Shown: positions 46,769 through 58,053 of the stretch, piece after piece
How the letters are laid out: each line of letters starts with the position of its first letter
How positions within the stretch are numbered: position 1 is the first letter of the stretch
Assembly: GCF_001907695.1 (NCBI RefSeq)
Contig: NZ_KV880637.1
Coordinates: 1,116,001 to 1,180,000, forward strand
DNA length: 64,000 nucleotides
Source of the DNA: Thalassospira sp. TSL5-1
GTDB taxonomy: Bacteria > Pseudomonadota > Alphaproteobacteria > Rhodospirillales > Thalassospiraceae
Reading direction: 5' to 3'
Notes under the pieces: generated by a model
The model's database searches: none
Told to the model about the DNA's origin: nothing
What the model saw: only the letters and a program-made list of their open reading frames with translations
Translations under genes and position numbers: made by a program

Positions 46769-47230
46769 ATGGGCGCACAACTAGCTTCTGGAAATTCCGG
46801 CGGCGGACGTCGCCGTGGGCGCAGGGGGCGCGGTGGTCGTCGCGCCATGAGCGATATCAACGTTACCCCGATGGTTGACGTGATGCTGGTGCTCCTCGTG
46901 ATTTTTATGGTCACGGCACCGCTGATCACGGCCGGGGTTGATGTTGATCTGCCCAAAGCCAGCGCCACCCAGATGACCGGGCAGGACGAACCCCTGGTGG
47001 TGTCCCTGACCAAGGATGGCGATGTTTATTTAATGGACAGTGAAGTAAACCGGGACGACCTGGTTGCCAAATTGCGCGCCATTACCGAGAACAAGCAGGA
47101 TACCCGGATCTTTGTGAAGGGTGACAAGGCGGTTGATTACGGCCAGGTCATGGATTTGATGGGGCGCATCAACGAAGCAGGTTTTAGCAAGGTCGCTCTG
47201 ATTGCAGACCTGCCGGAAAAGGGCAAATAA
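46769..47230 (+). CDS. tolR: Tol-Pal system protein TolR
   Basis: A 153-residue ExbD/TolR protein. A Gly/Arg-rich cytoplasmic N-terminus (about 30 residues) precedes MSDINVTPMVDVMLVLLVIFMV, in which Asp38 or its neighbour is the proton-path aspartate of the single membrane helix. A periplasmic domain follows (DLPKASATQMTGQDEPLVVS). The basic, glycine-rich N-terminus is longer than in E. coli TolR. Confidence 0.96.
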   Translation: MGAQLASGNSGGGRRRGRRGRGGRRAMSDINVTPMVDVMLVLLVIFMVTAPLITAGVDVDLPKASATQMTGQDEPLVVSLTKDGDVYLMDSEVNRDDLVAKLRAITENKQDTRIFVKGDKAVDYGQVMDLMGRINEAGFSKVALIADLPEKGK

Positions 47231-47236
47231 GCGGTC

Positions 47237-48277
47237 ATGCTGCGGAATGTGCTGATTTCATTGGCGGTGCATGTGGCGATCATTTTGATTGCTTATTTCG
47301 GCTTGCCTGATTTGTTTAAACCGGACCCGATAGAGATGCAGTCGGTATCGGTGGACGTTGTTACGGTGGATGAATTTGCGGCCGCCCAGAAAAAGGCGCC
47401 GCCATTGCCCAAGCCTGATACCAAACCGGCGGCCAAGCCGGAACAAAAGGAAAAGCCGACACCCGCGCCCGAGCCAAAACCCCAGCCGAAGCCGGAACCC
47501 AAACCCGAGCCAAAACCGGAGCCAAAGCCCGTTCCCAAACCGGAACCCAAGCCTGAGCCAAAACCGGAACCGAAGCCTGAACCAAAGCCGAAACCTGAGG
47601 CCAAAAAGGCCCCGGAGGCAGCGCCCGTGCCTGAAAGTGATGCGGGTGAGTTAAAGCCCAAGCCGGAAGAAAAGAAACCGGAGCCGAAGCCCGAACCAAA
47701 GCCGGAAAAGAAACCGGAACCGGCAAAAAAGCCTGAGCCCAAGCCGGAACCGAAACCGGAGCCAAAGCCTGTTCCGAAACCGGAAAAGAAACCCGAGCCG
47801 AAGCCTGAACCCAAGGCCAAGGAAGAGCCGAAGCGAACCCTTGCCGATATTTTAAAAGACGTTCGCAAGACAGAGGCAAAATCTGAGCCGGTACCGGAGC
47901 AGCCAGATCAGAAACCGGCAAAGGAAGCTTCAAGTGAGCAGACGGCAACGCGCCTGTCGGATCGGCTGACCATGAGCGAGCTTGATGCGCTCAGGCGTCA
48001 GATTGCGCAGTGCTGGAACCCGCCCGTGGGCTCCAAGGATGCCGATTTTGTGGTTTATCTGAATATTCAGGTTAATCCGGATCGCACGGTGCGCAGCGCG
48101 CAAATTGCCAATCGCAATGAAATTGGTAATGATCCGTCAAAGCGGACAGTTGCCGAAAGTGCATTGCGTGCTGTTTTGAACCCGGCCTGCAGCCCGCTGA
48201 AGCTGCCAGCGAATAAATATGACCTGTGGAACACAGTTGTCATGACCTTTAACATGCGGGAGATGTTGGGTTTATAG
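47237..48277 (+). CDS. tolA: Tol-Pal system protein TolA, Pro-Glu-Lys-rich
   Basis: A 346-residue TolA: N-terminal membrane helix (about 6-24), a 143-residue Lys-Pro-Glu-Pro repeat region (57-199), then a C-terminal domain (about 225-346; [19 protein letters not shown]) that contacts Pal and TolB. In E. coli the middle domain is a three-helix coiled coil. Here the Pro-rich repeat would be an extended rod like that of TonB. It sits six bases after tolR. The protein demands EF-P or YebC help because of the many Pro codons. Confidence 0.94.
   Translation: MLRNVLISLAVHVAIILIAYFGLPDLFKPDPIEMQSVSVDVVTVDEFAAAQKKAPPLPKPDTKPAAKPEQKEKPTPAPEPKPQPKPEPKPEPKPEPKPVPKPEPKPEPKPEPKPEPKPKPEAKKAPEAAPVPESDAGELKPKPEEKKPEPKPEPKPEKKPEPAKKPEPKPEPKPEPKPVPKPEKKPEPKPEPKAKEEPKRTLADILKDVRKTEAKSEPVPEQPDQKPAKEASSEQTATRLSDRLTMSELDALRRQIAQCWNPPVGSKDADFVVYLNIQVNPDRTVRSAQIANRNEIGNDPSKRTVAESALRAVLNPACSPLKLPANKYDLWNTVVMTFNMREMLGL
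47405..47833 (+). repeat. Lys-Pro-Glu-Pro codon repeat within tolA
   Basis: An irregular tandem repeat of 12-base units encoding PEPK/PKPE, interrupted once by a spacer with Ala, Asp and Gly (residues about 123-140). Synonymous changes (CCG/CCC/CCA, GAA/GAG, AAA/AAG) break exact identity. The antisense strand therefore shows a spurious Gly-Ser-Phe open frame. Confidence 0.9.
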
Positions 48278-48624
48278 GGTATGTTCGGGAAATATTTGGG
48301 AAATTGTGACGATTTTACCGCATTTTTGCCGGAATGATTGCCGATTTTTGTCTTTTAACGTCGGCTCTGCTTTCAAAACGCGGTCGCGATACAGGCAAGC
48401 CGTTGAAGACAGACAGGAATCGGACGATAACGGGTGGCACTTTTGGAAAATGCTGCATAGCGAAATCTGTATGAAATGATGTGCTAAAATCGCATTGCTG
48501 ACCTCCGAAAGTGCCGCTGGATAAAAAACAATTGTAGCGCAAATTCACGTTCAGTTTTGACACGCGTGAATTGACGGGTTAACGAGCTATCCTTTTGAAA
48601 ACGCGTGGAGAAAAGCGAGGCAGG
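48278..48624. other. 347-bp gap inside the tol cluster
   Basis: An unusually long spacer between tolA and tolB. It contains a TTGACA at 48557-48562 that could start a tolB promoter, but the -10 is poor. No reading frame with support and no terminator was seen. Confidence 0.45.
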
Positions 48625-49995
48625 ATGACAAGCAAGACCAAGGCTTTTAAACGACACTGGCGTGTACGCGGGCTAGCTGGCCTGTGTGCCCTTGCCGTTG
48701 CTGTTGGCTTGAGCATTGTTGCAGCCGCCCCGGCGCGTGCTGAACTGCGTGTTGATATTACACGCGGTGAAGTAAAGCCGATGCCCATTGCCGTGACACG
48801 TTTTGCAGGCGAGGGTGTTTCGGAAACCGATGTCGGGCAGAATATTACAAATGTGATCAACAGTGATCTGGCGCGCTCGGGTCTTTTCAAAACGATTGAT
48901 GAAAAGGCCTTTATCCAGAGCGTCAGTTCGCTGGCGGTCAATCCCAACTTTGCCGAGTGGCGTACAATTGGCGCCCAGGCCCTGGTTAATGGCCGGGTCC
49001 TGACCGAGGCAAACGGGTTACTGCGAGTGGAATTTCGTTTGTGGGACGTTTTGGCCGAAAACCAGATGGCCGGTGTTGCGTATCGCACGCAGCCGGGTAA
49101 CTGGCGGCGGATCGCCCACAAAATTGCCGACGAGATCTATAAACGCATCACCGGTGAGTCCGGGTATTTCGATACCCGCATCGTTTATGTATCCGAATCG
49201 GGACCGGCGACACGCCGGATCAAGCGACTGGCGATCATGGATCAGGATGGTGCAAACCACCGTTTCCTGACCGATGGCAAGTTTCTTGTTCTCAGCCCAC
49301 GGTTTTCGCCGACCGCCCAGGAAGTGGTTTACATGTCGTATTTCAACGACAAACCACGGGTTTATGTTCTTGATATCGACACCGGAGAGCTGGAATTGCT
49401 TGGTGATTTCCCGGGGATGACATTTGCCCCGAGATTTTCACCGGATGGCAATTCGGTGATCATGAGCCAGGCGCTGGACGGCAATAGCGAGATTTATTCG
49501 CTGGATTTGCGCACCCGCGAAAAGCGCCAGTTGACGCGGCACCCCGCGGTTGATACATCGCCTTCCTATTCGCCCGATGGATCGCGTATCGTTTTCAACT
49601 CGGACCGTAGTGGCGCACAACAACTTTACGTGATGAATGCAGATGGTAGTGGCGTGCAACGGATCAGTTTTGGGGGTGGACTTTATTCAACCCCGGTCTG
49701 GTCTCCGCGTGGCGACCTGATCGCCTTCACGAAGACGCAGGGAGGTCAGTTCTATATTGGTGTCATGCGGCCAGATGGCAGTGGTGAACGGCTGCTGGCC
49801 AACGGGTACCTCGTTGAGGCCCCGACATGGGCACCAAACGGTCGGGTTTTGATGTTTGATCGCCAAATCCCGTCTAAGGATGGAACCAAGGACCGATACC
49901 GCCTGTTTTCGATTGATCTTACCGGTTATAACGAGCGCGAGATCGTTACACCGGCAGATGGGTCGGATCCGGCATGGTCGCCCTTGATTCCCTGA
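48625..49995 (+). CDS. tolB: Tol-Pal system beta-propeller protein TolB
   Basis: A 456-residue periplasmic protein. A signal peptide (about 1-39, ending in APARA-EL) is followed by the TolB N-terminal domain ([17 protein letters not shown]) and a six-bladed propeller of PD40 repeats ([40 protein letters not shown]). The ATG at 48625 is preferred over a TTG ten codons earlier, giving a normal signal peptide with GAGG just upstream. Confidence 0.95.
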   Translation: MTSKTKAFKRHWRVRGLAGLCALAVAVGLSIVAAAPARAELRVDITRGEVKPMPIAVTRFAGEGVSETDVGQNITNVINSDLARSGLFKTIDEKAFIQSVSSLAVNPNFAEWRTIGAQALVNGRVLTEANGLLRVEFRLWDVLAENQMAGVAYRTQPGNWRRIAHKIADEIYKRITGESGYFDTRIVYVSESGPATRRIKRLAIMDQDGANHRFLTDGKFLVLSPRFSPTAQEVVYMSYFNDKPRVYVLDIDTGELELLGDFPGMTFAPRFSPDGNSVIMSQALDGNSEIYSLDLRTREKRQLTRHPAVDTSPSYSPDGSRIVFNSDRSGAQQLYVMNADGSGVQRISFGGGLYSTPVWSPRGDLIAFTKTQGGQFYIGVMRPDGSGERLLANGYLVEAPTWAPNGRVLMFDRQIPSKDGTKDRYRLFSIDLTGYNEREIVTPADGSDPAWSPLIP

Positions 49996-50014
49996 TTTCT
50001 CAATTGTATAGTCA

Positions 50015-50068
50015 TCGCGAAACACCGTATGCGATTCGTTTTTAAACGAGCATGTGATGGTGTCGCGA
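50015..50068. other. Large imperfect inverted repeat between tolB and pal
   Basis: TCGCGAAACACC (50015-50026) pairs with GGTGTCGCGA (50059-50068) with a two-base bulge, enclosing a second dyad TCGTTT/AAACGA. No T tract follows directly. It may be an mRNA processing or stability structure in the tol-pal transcript. Confidence 0.45.
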
Positions 50069-50124
50069 GACATGGTAAAAAACCAACTCGGGCGAATGCG
50101 TCCGGTGTTAAGGGGAAAACTTAA

Positions 50125-50628
50125 ATGAAACTTCGGATTCTGAGTGTTTTTGCTGCCGCCGCTCTTTTGGCCGCTTGTGAAACTGCACCGGACAGCTCGG
50201 CGACTTCGCAGGGCGAAGGTGTCTCTACTGTTAACCAGCCCGCAGATACCACCACTTCCAGCACGCTTTCCGAAAGCAGCCCGGAATGGTTTGCGGTTAA
50301 TGTTGGCGATCGCGTTTTCTTTGACTACGACCAGTATGATCTGTCGGCTGAAGCCCGTCGTACCCTGGAACTCCAGGCTGCATGGCTGAAGAAATACCCG
50401 CAGTACACTGTTCTGGTTGAAGGCCATACCGACGAACGCGGTACACGCGAATACAACCTTGCACTGGGTGAACGCCGTGCAAACTCTGCCAAGGATTATT
50501 TGATTGCTCTGGGCGTTGATCCGTCCCGCATCGAAACCATTTCCTACGGCAAGGAACGCCCGGTTGCTCTGGGCCATGACCAGGAAAGCTGGGCCAAGAA
50601 CCGTCGCGCTGTAACGGTTGTCCGTTAA
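50125..50628 (+). CDS. pal: Peptidoglycan-associated lipoprotein Pal
   Basis: A 167-residue outer-membrane lipoprotein. The lipobox LLAA-C puts the lipidated Cys at residue 18. A Ser/Thr-rich tether is followed by an OmpA-like domain with VFFDYDQYDLSAEARRTLE and VEGHTDERGTREYNLALGERR, carrying the diaminopimelate-binding Asp and Arg. It ties the outer membrane to the wall and to TolB/TolA during division. Codon use is strongly biased, suggesting high expression. Confidence 0.97.
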   Translation: MKLRILSVFAAAALLAACETAPDSSATSQGEGVSTVNQPADTTTSSTLSESSPEWFAVNVGDRVFFDYDQYDLSAEARRTLELQAAWLKKYPQYTVLVEGHTDERGTREYNLALGERRANSAKDYLIALGVDPSRIETISYGKERPVALGHDQESWAKNRRAVTVVR

Positions 50629-50661
50629 TCGCGCGCTGGTTTGAAAAACCGGTTTGATTTC

Positions 50662-50700
50662 AGGCGCCTGTCCCGGTTTCGGGGCAGGCGCCTTATTTTT
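50662..50700 (+). terminator. Terminator of pal
   Basis: AGGCGCCTGTCCC (50662-50674) pairs with GGGGCAGGCGCCT (50681-50693) with one mismatch, then TTATTTTT. Confidence 0.92.
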
Positions 50701-50774
50701 GCCGTTTGACAGCGCAACGATTTTTGTTTGAAATCTGTCGCATGTTATTGAAGTTGATCAAAAAGGACCGGGAA

Positions 50775-51965
50775 ATGATCCGACCAGAACCCGCCAAGAT
50801 CCAATGCTTTCCCATGCTCTCCCGGTATAGGGCTCATGCTGCGCGGCCTGTTGCGCTGCAAAAACGTTCATCGCTTCTGACCCGGATGGGCAGTTTGGTG
50901 ATTTTGGGTTTTCTGACCTTTGGCATGGCTTCTCCGGCGCTGGCGCAGGATGCCTCAATGACCCGGCAGGTCGAACAACTTCGCAAGGACCTGGATCTGT
51001 TGCAGCGATATGTATATCGCGAAGGGCCGCCTGCTGATGGGGGCGGAGCCAGCGGGGCCACAAACAATGCAACCCCTGCCGCCGCACGCCAACAGGTACA
51101 GATCGATAATTTACAAGCCCAGATTACCCAGCTTACCGGCCAGATCGAAGAGCAGGGATACAAGGTTCGGCAAATGTCGGACCGCCTTGACCGGCTGATT
51201 TCGGATGTTGATTTCCGCCTGAGCCAGCTAGAAGGCAAAGCAGGCGGGGCTTCCAGTGGCATGTCTGGTGGAACGTCCCCTGCCGGGAACGACGGTTCAG
51301 ATGCCGGGGCTGCTTCCGGTGCTGCGGCGGGTGCGGCTGCAGGTGCTGCCAGTGGTGGCTCGGGTAATGCTGGTGCCGCCGGCAATCTGGGGGGGGCGGC
51401 TAGCGGAGAACCGCTTGATAAAAACGGCACCCGCCTGTTTGGCGTTATCCGCAACGAGGGCGAGGCCCCCAATATTCCGTCCGGTCCGCAGGGCGATACG
51501 AACGCGGCAGGCGCAGGAGCAGGGGCCGCTGCCGGAGCCTCGGCATCTGCAACAGCGGGGGATGGTGTCTTGCCCGCCGGTTCACCGCAGGATCAGTATC
51601 GTTATGCCTTTGGTCTTTTGCGCCAGCAGAAATTTCCCGAGGCCGAAGCCGCCTTGCGCGCCTTTGTCAAGGCCCATCCCAAAGATCCGCTGGCGGGTAA
51701 TGCCCAATATTGGTTGGGTGAAACCTTTTATGTCCGCGGCAATTATGATCAGGCGTCGCTGGCCTTTACCGAAGGTTTCCAGAATTATCCTGACAGCTCG
51801 AAGGCGGCAGACAATCTTTTGAAACTGGGCATGTCGCTTGCCAATCTTGGTAAAACCGATGATGCCTGCCTGACCTATGATCATCTTTTGACCAATTTCA
51901 AGAACGCATCGGGCGTTATTCTGGATCGGGCACGTCAGGAAAAGAAAAACCGCAATTGTAAATAA
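50775..51965 (+). CDS. cpoB: Tol-Pal coordinator CpoB/YbgF
   Basis: A 396-residue periplasmic protein: a long signal region (hydrophobic part LVILGFLTFGMASPALA, cleavage after ALA-Q), a trimerising coiled coil (QVEQLRKDLDLLQRYVYR; QAQITQLTGQIEEQGYKVRQ), a Gly/Ala/Ser-rich linker of about 110 residues, and C-terminal TPR repeats (DQYRYAFGLLRQQKFPEAEA to CLTYDHLL). It coordinates peptidoglycan synthesis with Tol constriction. The start at 50775 is the least certain point; frames from 50706 or an internal ATG are possible. The linker is much longer than in E. coli. Confidence 0.9.
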   Translation: MIRPEPAKIQCFPMLSRYRAHAARPVALQKRSSLLTRMGSLVILGFLTFGMASPALAQDASMTRQVEQLRKDLDLLQRYVYREGPPADGGGASGATNNATPAAARQQVQIDNLQAQITQLTGQIEEQGYKVRQMSDRLDRLISDVDFRLSQLEGKAGGASSGMSGGTSPAGNDGSDAGAASGAAAGAAAGAASGGSGNAGAAGNLGGAASGEPLDKNGTRLFGVIRNEGEAPNIPSGPQGDTNAAGAGAGAAAGASASATAGDGVLPAGSPQDQYRYAFGLLRQQKFPEAEAALRAFVKAHPKDPLAGNAQYWLGETFYVRGNYDQASLAFTEGFQNYPDSSKAADNLLKLGMSLANLGKTDDACLTYDHLLTNFKNASGVILDRARQEKKNRNCK

Positions 51966-51983
51966 AAGGCGATTGGTAACATC

Positions 51984-53525
51984 ATGAGCAGTCACCAATC
52001 CGGTCATGCGGCGTCCAGCGGGGTTCCTCTGGACGCCGCTTTCTTTTCCGCCCTGATGGCGCCGTTTGAACCGTTCGAGGATGAACCGCGTGTGCTGGTT
52101 GCGGTATCGGGTGGGGCGGATAGCATGGCGCTTGCCATCCTGGCACAGCATTGGTGTGCGAAGCGGGCGGGAAAGGTGCTGGCCGTTACGGTCGATCATG
52201 GCTTGCGGGCCGAAGCCGCTGACGAGGCCCGCTGGGTCGCGGCTCAATTGGCGCAATATGGCATCGAACATGTCACGTTGCGCTGGAATGGCGCAAAATC
52301 GGGCGCGGCCATACAGGAAATGGCACGGGCGGCACGCTATCGGTTGATTGACCATCTGGCGCAGGAGCGCGGTATTTTGCATGTTCTGGTGGCGCATCAT
52401 TTGAATGACCAGCTTGAAACCGTTGCCATGCGCCAGAACCATGACAGCGGCCCTGTTGGGCGGGCTGGTATGTCGGCCCGGCGGATATTGCCCCATTGCC
52501 GTGTGTTGCGGCCGCTTTTGTCAGTGCCGCGCCGCGATATTGAGGCCACTTTGCGTGCCATAAAACCTGATAACAAAAGCCTGGTTGCGGTCAGCCCCGG
52601 AGAAGGGGCAGGGCAGCCCTGGATTACCGATCCGTCAAACAGCAATCGCACCTTTGAACGTGTTCGCATTCGCCAGCATTTGCAAATGTCCGGCGGTGAG
52701 GGGGGCGGGCATCATGACCGGAAGCGCGATCAAGGCGATTGCAGGAATGATCTTGCCCGGCTGGCACATGCACGAAGGGATGTGGAAGGTGAAACCGGGC
52801 GTTTTTTGGCGCGCTGTGTTGCCCTGGATGCCGATGGCGTTGCCCGGATAGATGGTGCGGCCTTGATGGATGCTGCCTGCCATGTGGGTGATTCTGTACC
52901 CACAGTTACACGCGACGCCATTTTGTATGGCATGGGGCATATTTTGCGTGTGGTGGGGGGCGGTAAATATGCCCCGGCGCGGGACTCGGTTGCGCGATGT
53001 TTGGATTTGGTCTGCCAAAAGCAGGTTGCGCGGCATAGTTTGGGCGGATGTGTGATCCATCGGCGCGAAAATCATATTCTGGTTTATCGCGAATTTGGCC
53101 GGATGAACCACAAAGCGTGCCCGGTGGCCGTCAATGCTGTGACCCATTGGGATGAGCGGTTCCAGCTTTGGCTTGAAATCCCTGAAAACGGGGGATTGCC
53201 GGAATATCGCGGTGCGTTTTCCATTGTGCCACTTGGTGCGTGTGACCCGTTTCACAAGCGCGTTTTTCGCCAAAGGCTGGCACGAACCGTGCCGTTTTGG
53301 GCCAATCGACCCCGTTTGGCATTGGCCTCGTTGCCGTTTTTGTGTTGGCTAGATCAGCCTTTATCTGTCGCTGGTCTTGAGATTCATGCGCTTTCCGACG
53401 TATTATCCGCCGCCGGTTGCCCGACAGATCATTTGGAGCTGTTTCGGGCAATCAGAGTGACGTGGCGGTTTGCACCACCGGCCCCTTTGTGGGAAGGTGG
53501 TTTTAAATTCGTCGCAAATCCGTGA
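51984..53525 (+). CDS. tilS: tRNA(Ile)-lysidine synthase TilS
   Basis: A 513-residue N-type ATP pyrophosphatase that converts C34 of the CAU-anticodon tRNA-Ile to lysidine. The PP-loop SGGADS (42-47) and the following VTVDHGLRAEAADEA, with VAHHLNDQLETVAMR, are the family signature. The C-terminal half is less conserved. It lies between cpoB (18 bp before) and ftsH, the standard order. Confidence 0.93.
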   Translation: MSSHQSGHAASSGVPLDAAFFSALMAPFEPFEDEPRVLVAVSGGADSMALAILAQHWCAKRAGKVLAVTVDHGLRAEAADEARWVAAQLAQYGIEHVTLRWNGAKSGAAIQEMARAARYRLIDHLAQERGILHVLVAHHLNDQLETVAMRQNHDSGPVGRAGMSARRILPHCRVLRPLLSVPRRDIEATLRAIKPDNKSLVAVSPGEGAGQPWITDPSNSNRTFERVRIRQHLQMSGGEGGGHHDRKRDQGDCRNDLARLAHARRDVEGETGRFLARCVALDADGVARIDGAALMDAACHVGDSVPTVTRDAILYGMGHILRVVGGGKYAPARDSVARCLDLVCQKQVARHSLGGCVIHRRENHILVYREFGRMNHKACPVAVNAVTHWDERFQLWLEIPENGGLPEYRGAFSIVPLGACDPFHKRVFRQRLARTVPFWANRPRLALASLPFLCWLDQPLSVAGLEIHALSDVLSAAGCPTDHLELFRAIRVTWRFAPPAPLWEGGFKFVANP

Positions 53526-53636
53526 CTTCGTACTTGCGCCAGACCTGCCTGTTATTATCTGATGGGTCAGGTCATGTCGCGGGGTGCCTGCCGCGTAGTG
53601 GCGGAAATTGTTCGCGACCAGTAGCTTGGAAAGAAT

Positions 53637-55574
<1,938 letters not shown>

Positions 55575-55593
55575 CAAGAGAGATTGCTGACCT

Positions 55594-56712
55594 ATGGACA
55601 AGATCGAAGGATCGGTCCTGCGAAGCCCCGCCGACGTGCGGGGCTTTGCTGATTTTGATGGACCGTTATATTACGTGCCGACCGGTTTTATTGACCGGTC
55701 GGATGATCCGCAAACGTTGCCGTTGGCAGGTGGGCGCCGGGGGTTTTCCGCCTTGGAGATTATCCGACGTCTGGATGATGGTGGCGCGCAAAGCATGATT
55801 TTGCCGTTGCTGGCCCTTGAGGGCTGGGTGCAGAATTCTGGCAGGGTCGATGAAATCAATGCCGTTCTGGACCGTTTGAGCGGTAACCGTCGTGCTTTTG
55901 CCAATCAGGACATGGAAAGCACCCATGTCATGGGCATCGTTAATGTCACACCAGACAGTTTTTCGGATGGTGGCGACCATGACAGTGCGCAAAAGGCAAT
56001 TGCGCATGGTCGTGCCTTGGCCACGGCTGGCGCGTCCATTCTTGATGTGGGCGGGGAATCTACTCGTCCGGGGGCTGCGCCGGTGTCGATTGACGAAGAA
56101 ATCGCCCGTGTGGTTCCCGTGATCCAGGCATTGTCGGCTGACGGTCATTGTGTGTCGGTCGATACGCGACATGGGGCGGTGATGAAGGCGGCCATGCAGG
56201 CCGGGGCACATATCATCAATGATGTGACCGCCCTGGAAGGGGACGAGGAATCCCTCGAATTTATCAGCCAGTCTGATGACATACCGGTGATTCTGATGCA
56301 TATGCAGGGCGAACCGGGCACCATGCAGGACAATCCGAAATATGATTGTGCCGTGCTTGATGTGTATGACTATCTGCTGGATCGTATCGAAAGCTGCGAA
56401 CGTGCCGGGATCAGCCGGGACCGGATTTGTGTTGATCCGGGCATCGGCTTTGGCAAGTCATTGTCGCATAATCTGGAGTTGCTTTCGCGCTTGTCGATCT
56501 TTCATGGTTTGGGCTGCCCGCTTTTGCTCGGCGCATCGCGCAAATCCTTTATTGGCAAGATCGATCCGGCCGCGACCCCCAAGCAGCGTTTGGGCGGCTC
56601 ATTGACGGCGGCCCTGAATGGCTGGCGCCAGGGCGCCCAAATTTTGCGGGTGCATGATGTTGACGAAACCGTACAGGCGTTGAGTGTTGCCTCGGCAATT
56701 GGCGCAGTTTGA
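55594..56712 (+). CDS. folP: Dihydropteroate synthase with N-terminal extension
   Basis: A 372-residue DHPS, which condenses p-aminobenzoate with the pterin diphosphate in folate synthesis. The catalytic barrel starts only at residue 111 (HVMGIVNVTPDSFSDGG). Further motifs are DVGGESTRPGA, SVDTRHGAVM, IINDVTAL and ILMHMQGEPGTMQ. The 110 residues before it are additional to the usual 280-residue enzyme, resembling extensions seen in other alphaproteobacterial DHPS; their role is unknown. The ftsH-folP pairing is conserved; glmM, normally next, is displaced by 5.8 kb. Confidence 0.93.
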   Translation: MDKIEGSVLRSPADVRGFADFDGPLYYVPTGFIDRSDDPQTLPLAGGRRGFSALEIIRRLDDGGAQSMILPLLALEGWVQNSGRVDEINAVLDRLSGNRRAFANQDMESTHVMGIVNVTPDSFSDGGDHDSAQKAIAHGRALATAGASILDVGGESTRPGAAPVSIDEEIARVVPVIQALSADGHCVSVDTRHGAVMKAAMQAGAHIINDVTALEGDEESLEFISQSDDIPVILMHMQGEPGTMQDNPKYDCAVLDVYDYLLDRIESCERAGISRDRICVDPGIGFGKSLSHNLELLSRLSIFHGLGCPLLLGASRKSFIGKIDPAATPKQRLGGSLTAALNGWRQGAQILRVHDVDETVQALSVASAIGAV

Positions 56713-56788
56713 TGTGGACTGGGCGAATTGTTTAGTAAGTGAAATGACAAGGCCTGCCATCGCTGATTACTTTTCAAGATGATCTATG

Positions 56789-56818
56789 ACGCCCGGTCCG
56801 AAATGGCCGGGTGTTTTT
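56789..56818 (+). terminator. Terminator of folP
   Basis: ACGCCCGG (56789-56796) pairs with CCGGGTGT (56807-56814) with one G-U, then T5. It cuts the folP transcript off from everything downstream. Confidence 0.85.
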
Positions 56819-56921
56819 CATTCCATGGATTTGCAGTCTATGATTGTGGCTAATCGATTAATCAGCTTTATTGGGGTGGGTGAAAAATTATCTGGGCAAT
56901 TTGGTGTGATTTAAAGTAAGA

Positions 56922-56966
56922 ACACGCGCGATACGCGTGTGTTACAAATCTGTCAATTTCTGACAG
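56922..56966. promoter_or_regulatory. Pair of inverted repeats upstream of the response regulator
   Basis: ACACGCG-CGATA-CGCGTGT (56922-56940), extendable with mismatches to 56917-56945, and CTGTCA-ATTTC-TGACAG (56950-56966). Side by side within a regulatory-looking region, they may be operators. Confidence 0.35.
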
Positions 56967-57101
56967 TTGGGGCTTCTTGCTTGCCATTGTGGCTCTTTGA
57001 CTTCATATGTCTAAAATCGGATAAGCAATGTACTCGTGTGCCTTTTTATATCAGCGGGATATTCTTTCGCCGGTAGGATCAAATTCGTGCCTGAATGCAC
57101 A

Positions 57102-57130
57102 TTGACAGATTCATAGTAACATATTGTAAA
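57102..57130 (+). promoter_or_regulatory. Candidate sigma-70 promoter of the response regulator
   Basis: A consensus TTGACA (57102-57107) is followed after 17 bases by TGTAAA (57125-57130), 39 bp before the ATG. The -35 is perfect; the -10 matches four of six. Confidence 0.45.
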
Positions 57131-57168
57131 CTATAGTTGTGCTGTCAGGCGGGTCGGAGCGGGAAAAG

Positions 57169-57939
57169 ATGGCTGCGTGTATTTTTGTGGTCGAAGACAA
57201 CGAGGACCTCAACCGTGATCTCTGTGAATATTTGGAGATCTGCGGTTTTGATGTTGTCGGGTGTGAAAGCGGCCAGGAATATTATCACGCGATTGAAAAG
57301 CTCACACCGCAAGCGGTTATTTTCGACGTGATGTTACCAGATGCTGACGGGTTTGATCTGGCCCGTTTTACCCGTAATAAACTGGATTGCGGGATTATGA
57401 TGCTGACATCGCTGTCAGGCATGGACCAGCATTTGGCGGGATATCAGGCAGGGGCGGATGTGTATCTGACCAAAGACAGCCCGCTTTCCGTTATCGAGGC
57501 CGCTTTGCGCCCGTTATTGCGTCGGGTTGCGACACCTGACACGGATGATGTTGTTGAAAACACGTCCGATCAACCCACCGATTTCTGGACTCTTGATCGT
57601 CTTAACTGGACACTGACGGCCCCGGAAGGCAGGTCGGCCACGTTAACTGCGGGTGAGCGTACAATCATTAGCGTATTGATCGAGGCCAATGGCGGCTGGT
57701 TGACGCGCCCTGATATTGTTCGGGCCTTGGGAAAGGCGGATACGGCGGAAAATTGCCGTAACCTGGATACCGCCATTCGCCGGGTTCGGCAAAAAATCGC
57801 CAAAGATACCGGCGAGGAACTGCCGGTACGCACGGCATATGGTCGTGGTTATGCCTTTACGTCAGCTGCTATTATTGTTGGGGACGAGCCCGGAACTGAC
57901 GAAACTCCAGGCCCGGTAAAAATACGTTCAAATGCCTGA
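57169..57939 (+). CDS. OmpR/PhoB-family response regulator
   Basis: A 256-residue two-component response regulator. The receiver domain (1-125) has acidic Glu9/Asp10 (FVVEDNED), phospho-acceptor Asp53 (IFDVMLPD), Thr80 (MMLTS) and Lys102 (YLTKDSP). The usual Lys-Pro is Lys-Asp here. The winged-helix domain (about 145-235) carries LTAGERTIISVLIEANGGWL and YGRGYAF. The ATG at 57169 follows GGAGCGGG; a GTG ten codons earlier is possible. It is convergent with two histidine kinases 115 bp away, its likely partners. Confidence 0.93.
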   Translation: MAACIFVVEDNEDLNRDLCEYLEICGFDVVGCESGQEYYHAIEKLTPQAVIFDVMLPDADGFDLARFTRNKLDCGIMMLTSLSGMDQHLAGYQAGADVYLTKDSPLSVIEAALRPLLRRVATPDTDDVVENTSDQPTDFWTLDRLNWTLTAPEGRSATLTAGERTIISVLIEANGGWLTRPDIVRALGKADTAENCRNLDTAIRRVRQKIAKDTGEELPVRTAYGRGYAFTSAAIIVGDEPGTDETPGPVKIRSNA

Positions 57940-58053
57940 TTGATCGGGCGGTTTACTATCATCGCAAGTTTTGCGTGGTTGCTGCTTTGCCGAGCCAATG
58001 AGGAGTAAAGGGCGCTAAATGTGTGTCCGCGCTTTGGGGGCAAATATTATGCG

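Larger units (their letters stand above)
56713..57168. other. 456-bp intergenic stretch with terminator, dyads and a promoter
   Basis: After the folP terminator (56789-56818) the sequence becomes AT-rich up to the response-regulator start. It contains two inverted repeats, ACACGCG/CGCGTGT (56922-56940) and CTGTCA/TGACAG (56950-56966), and a promoter-like pair near 57102-57130. No gene was seen. Confidence 0.6.

Noticed and set aside
47293-47868. Gly-Ser-Phe repeat open frame antisense to tolA
   Set aside because: It is the reverse complement of the Pro-Glu-Lys codon repeat and has no ribosome-binding site; an artefact of composition.
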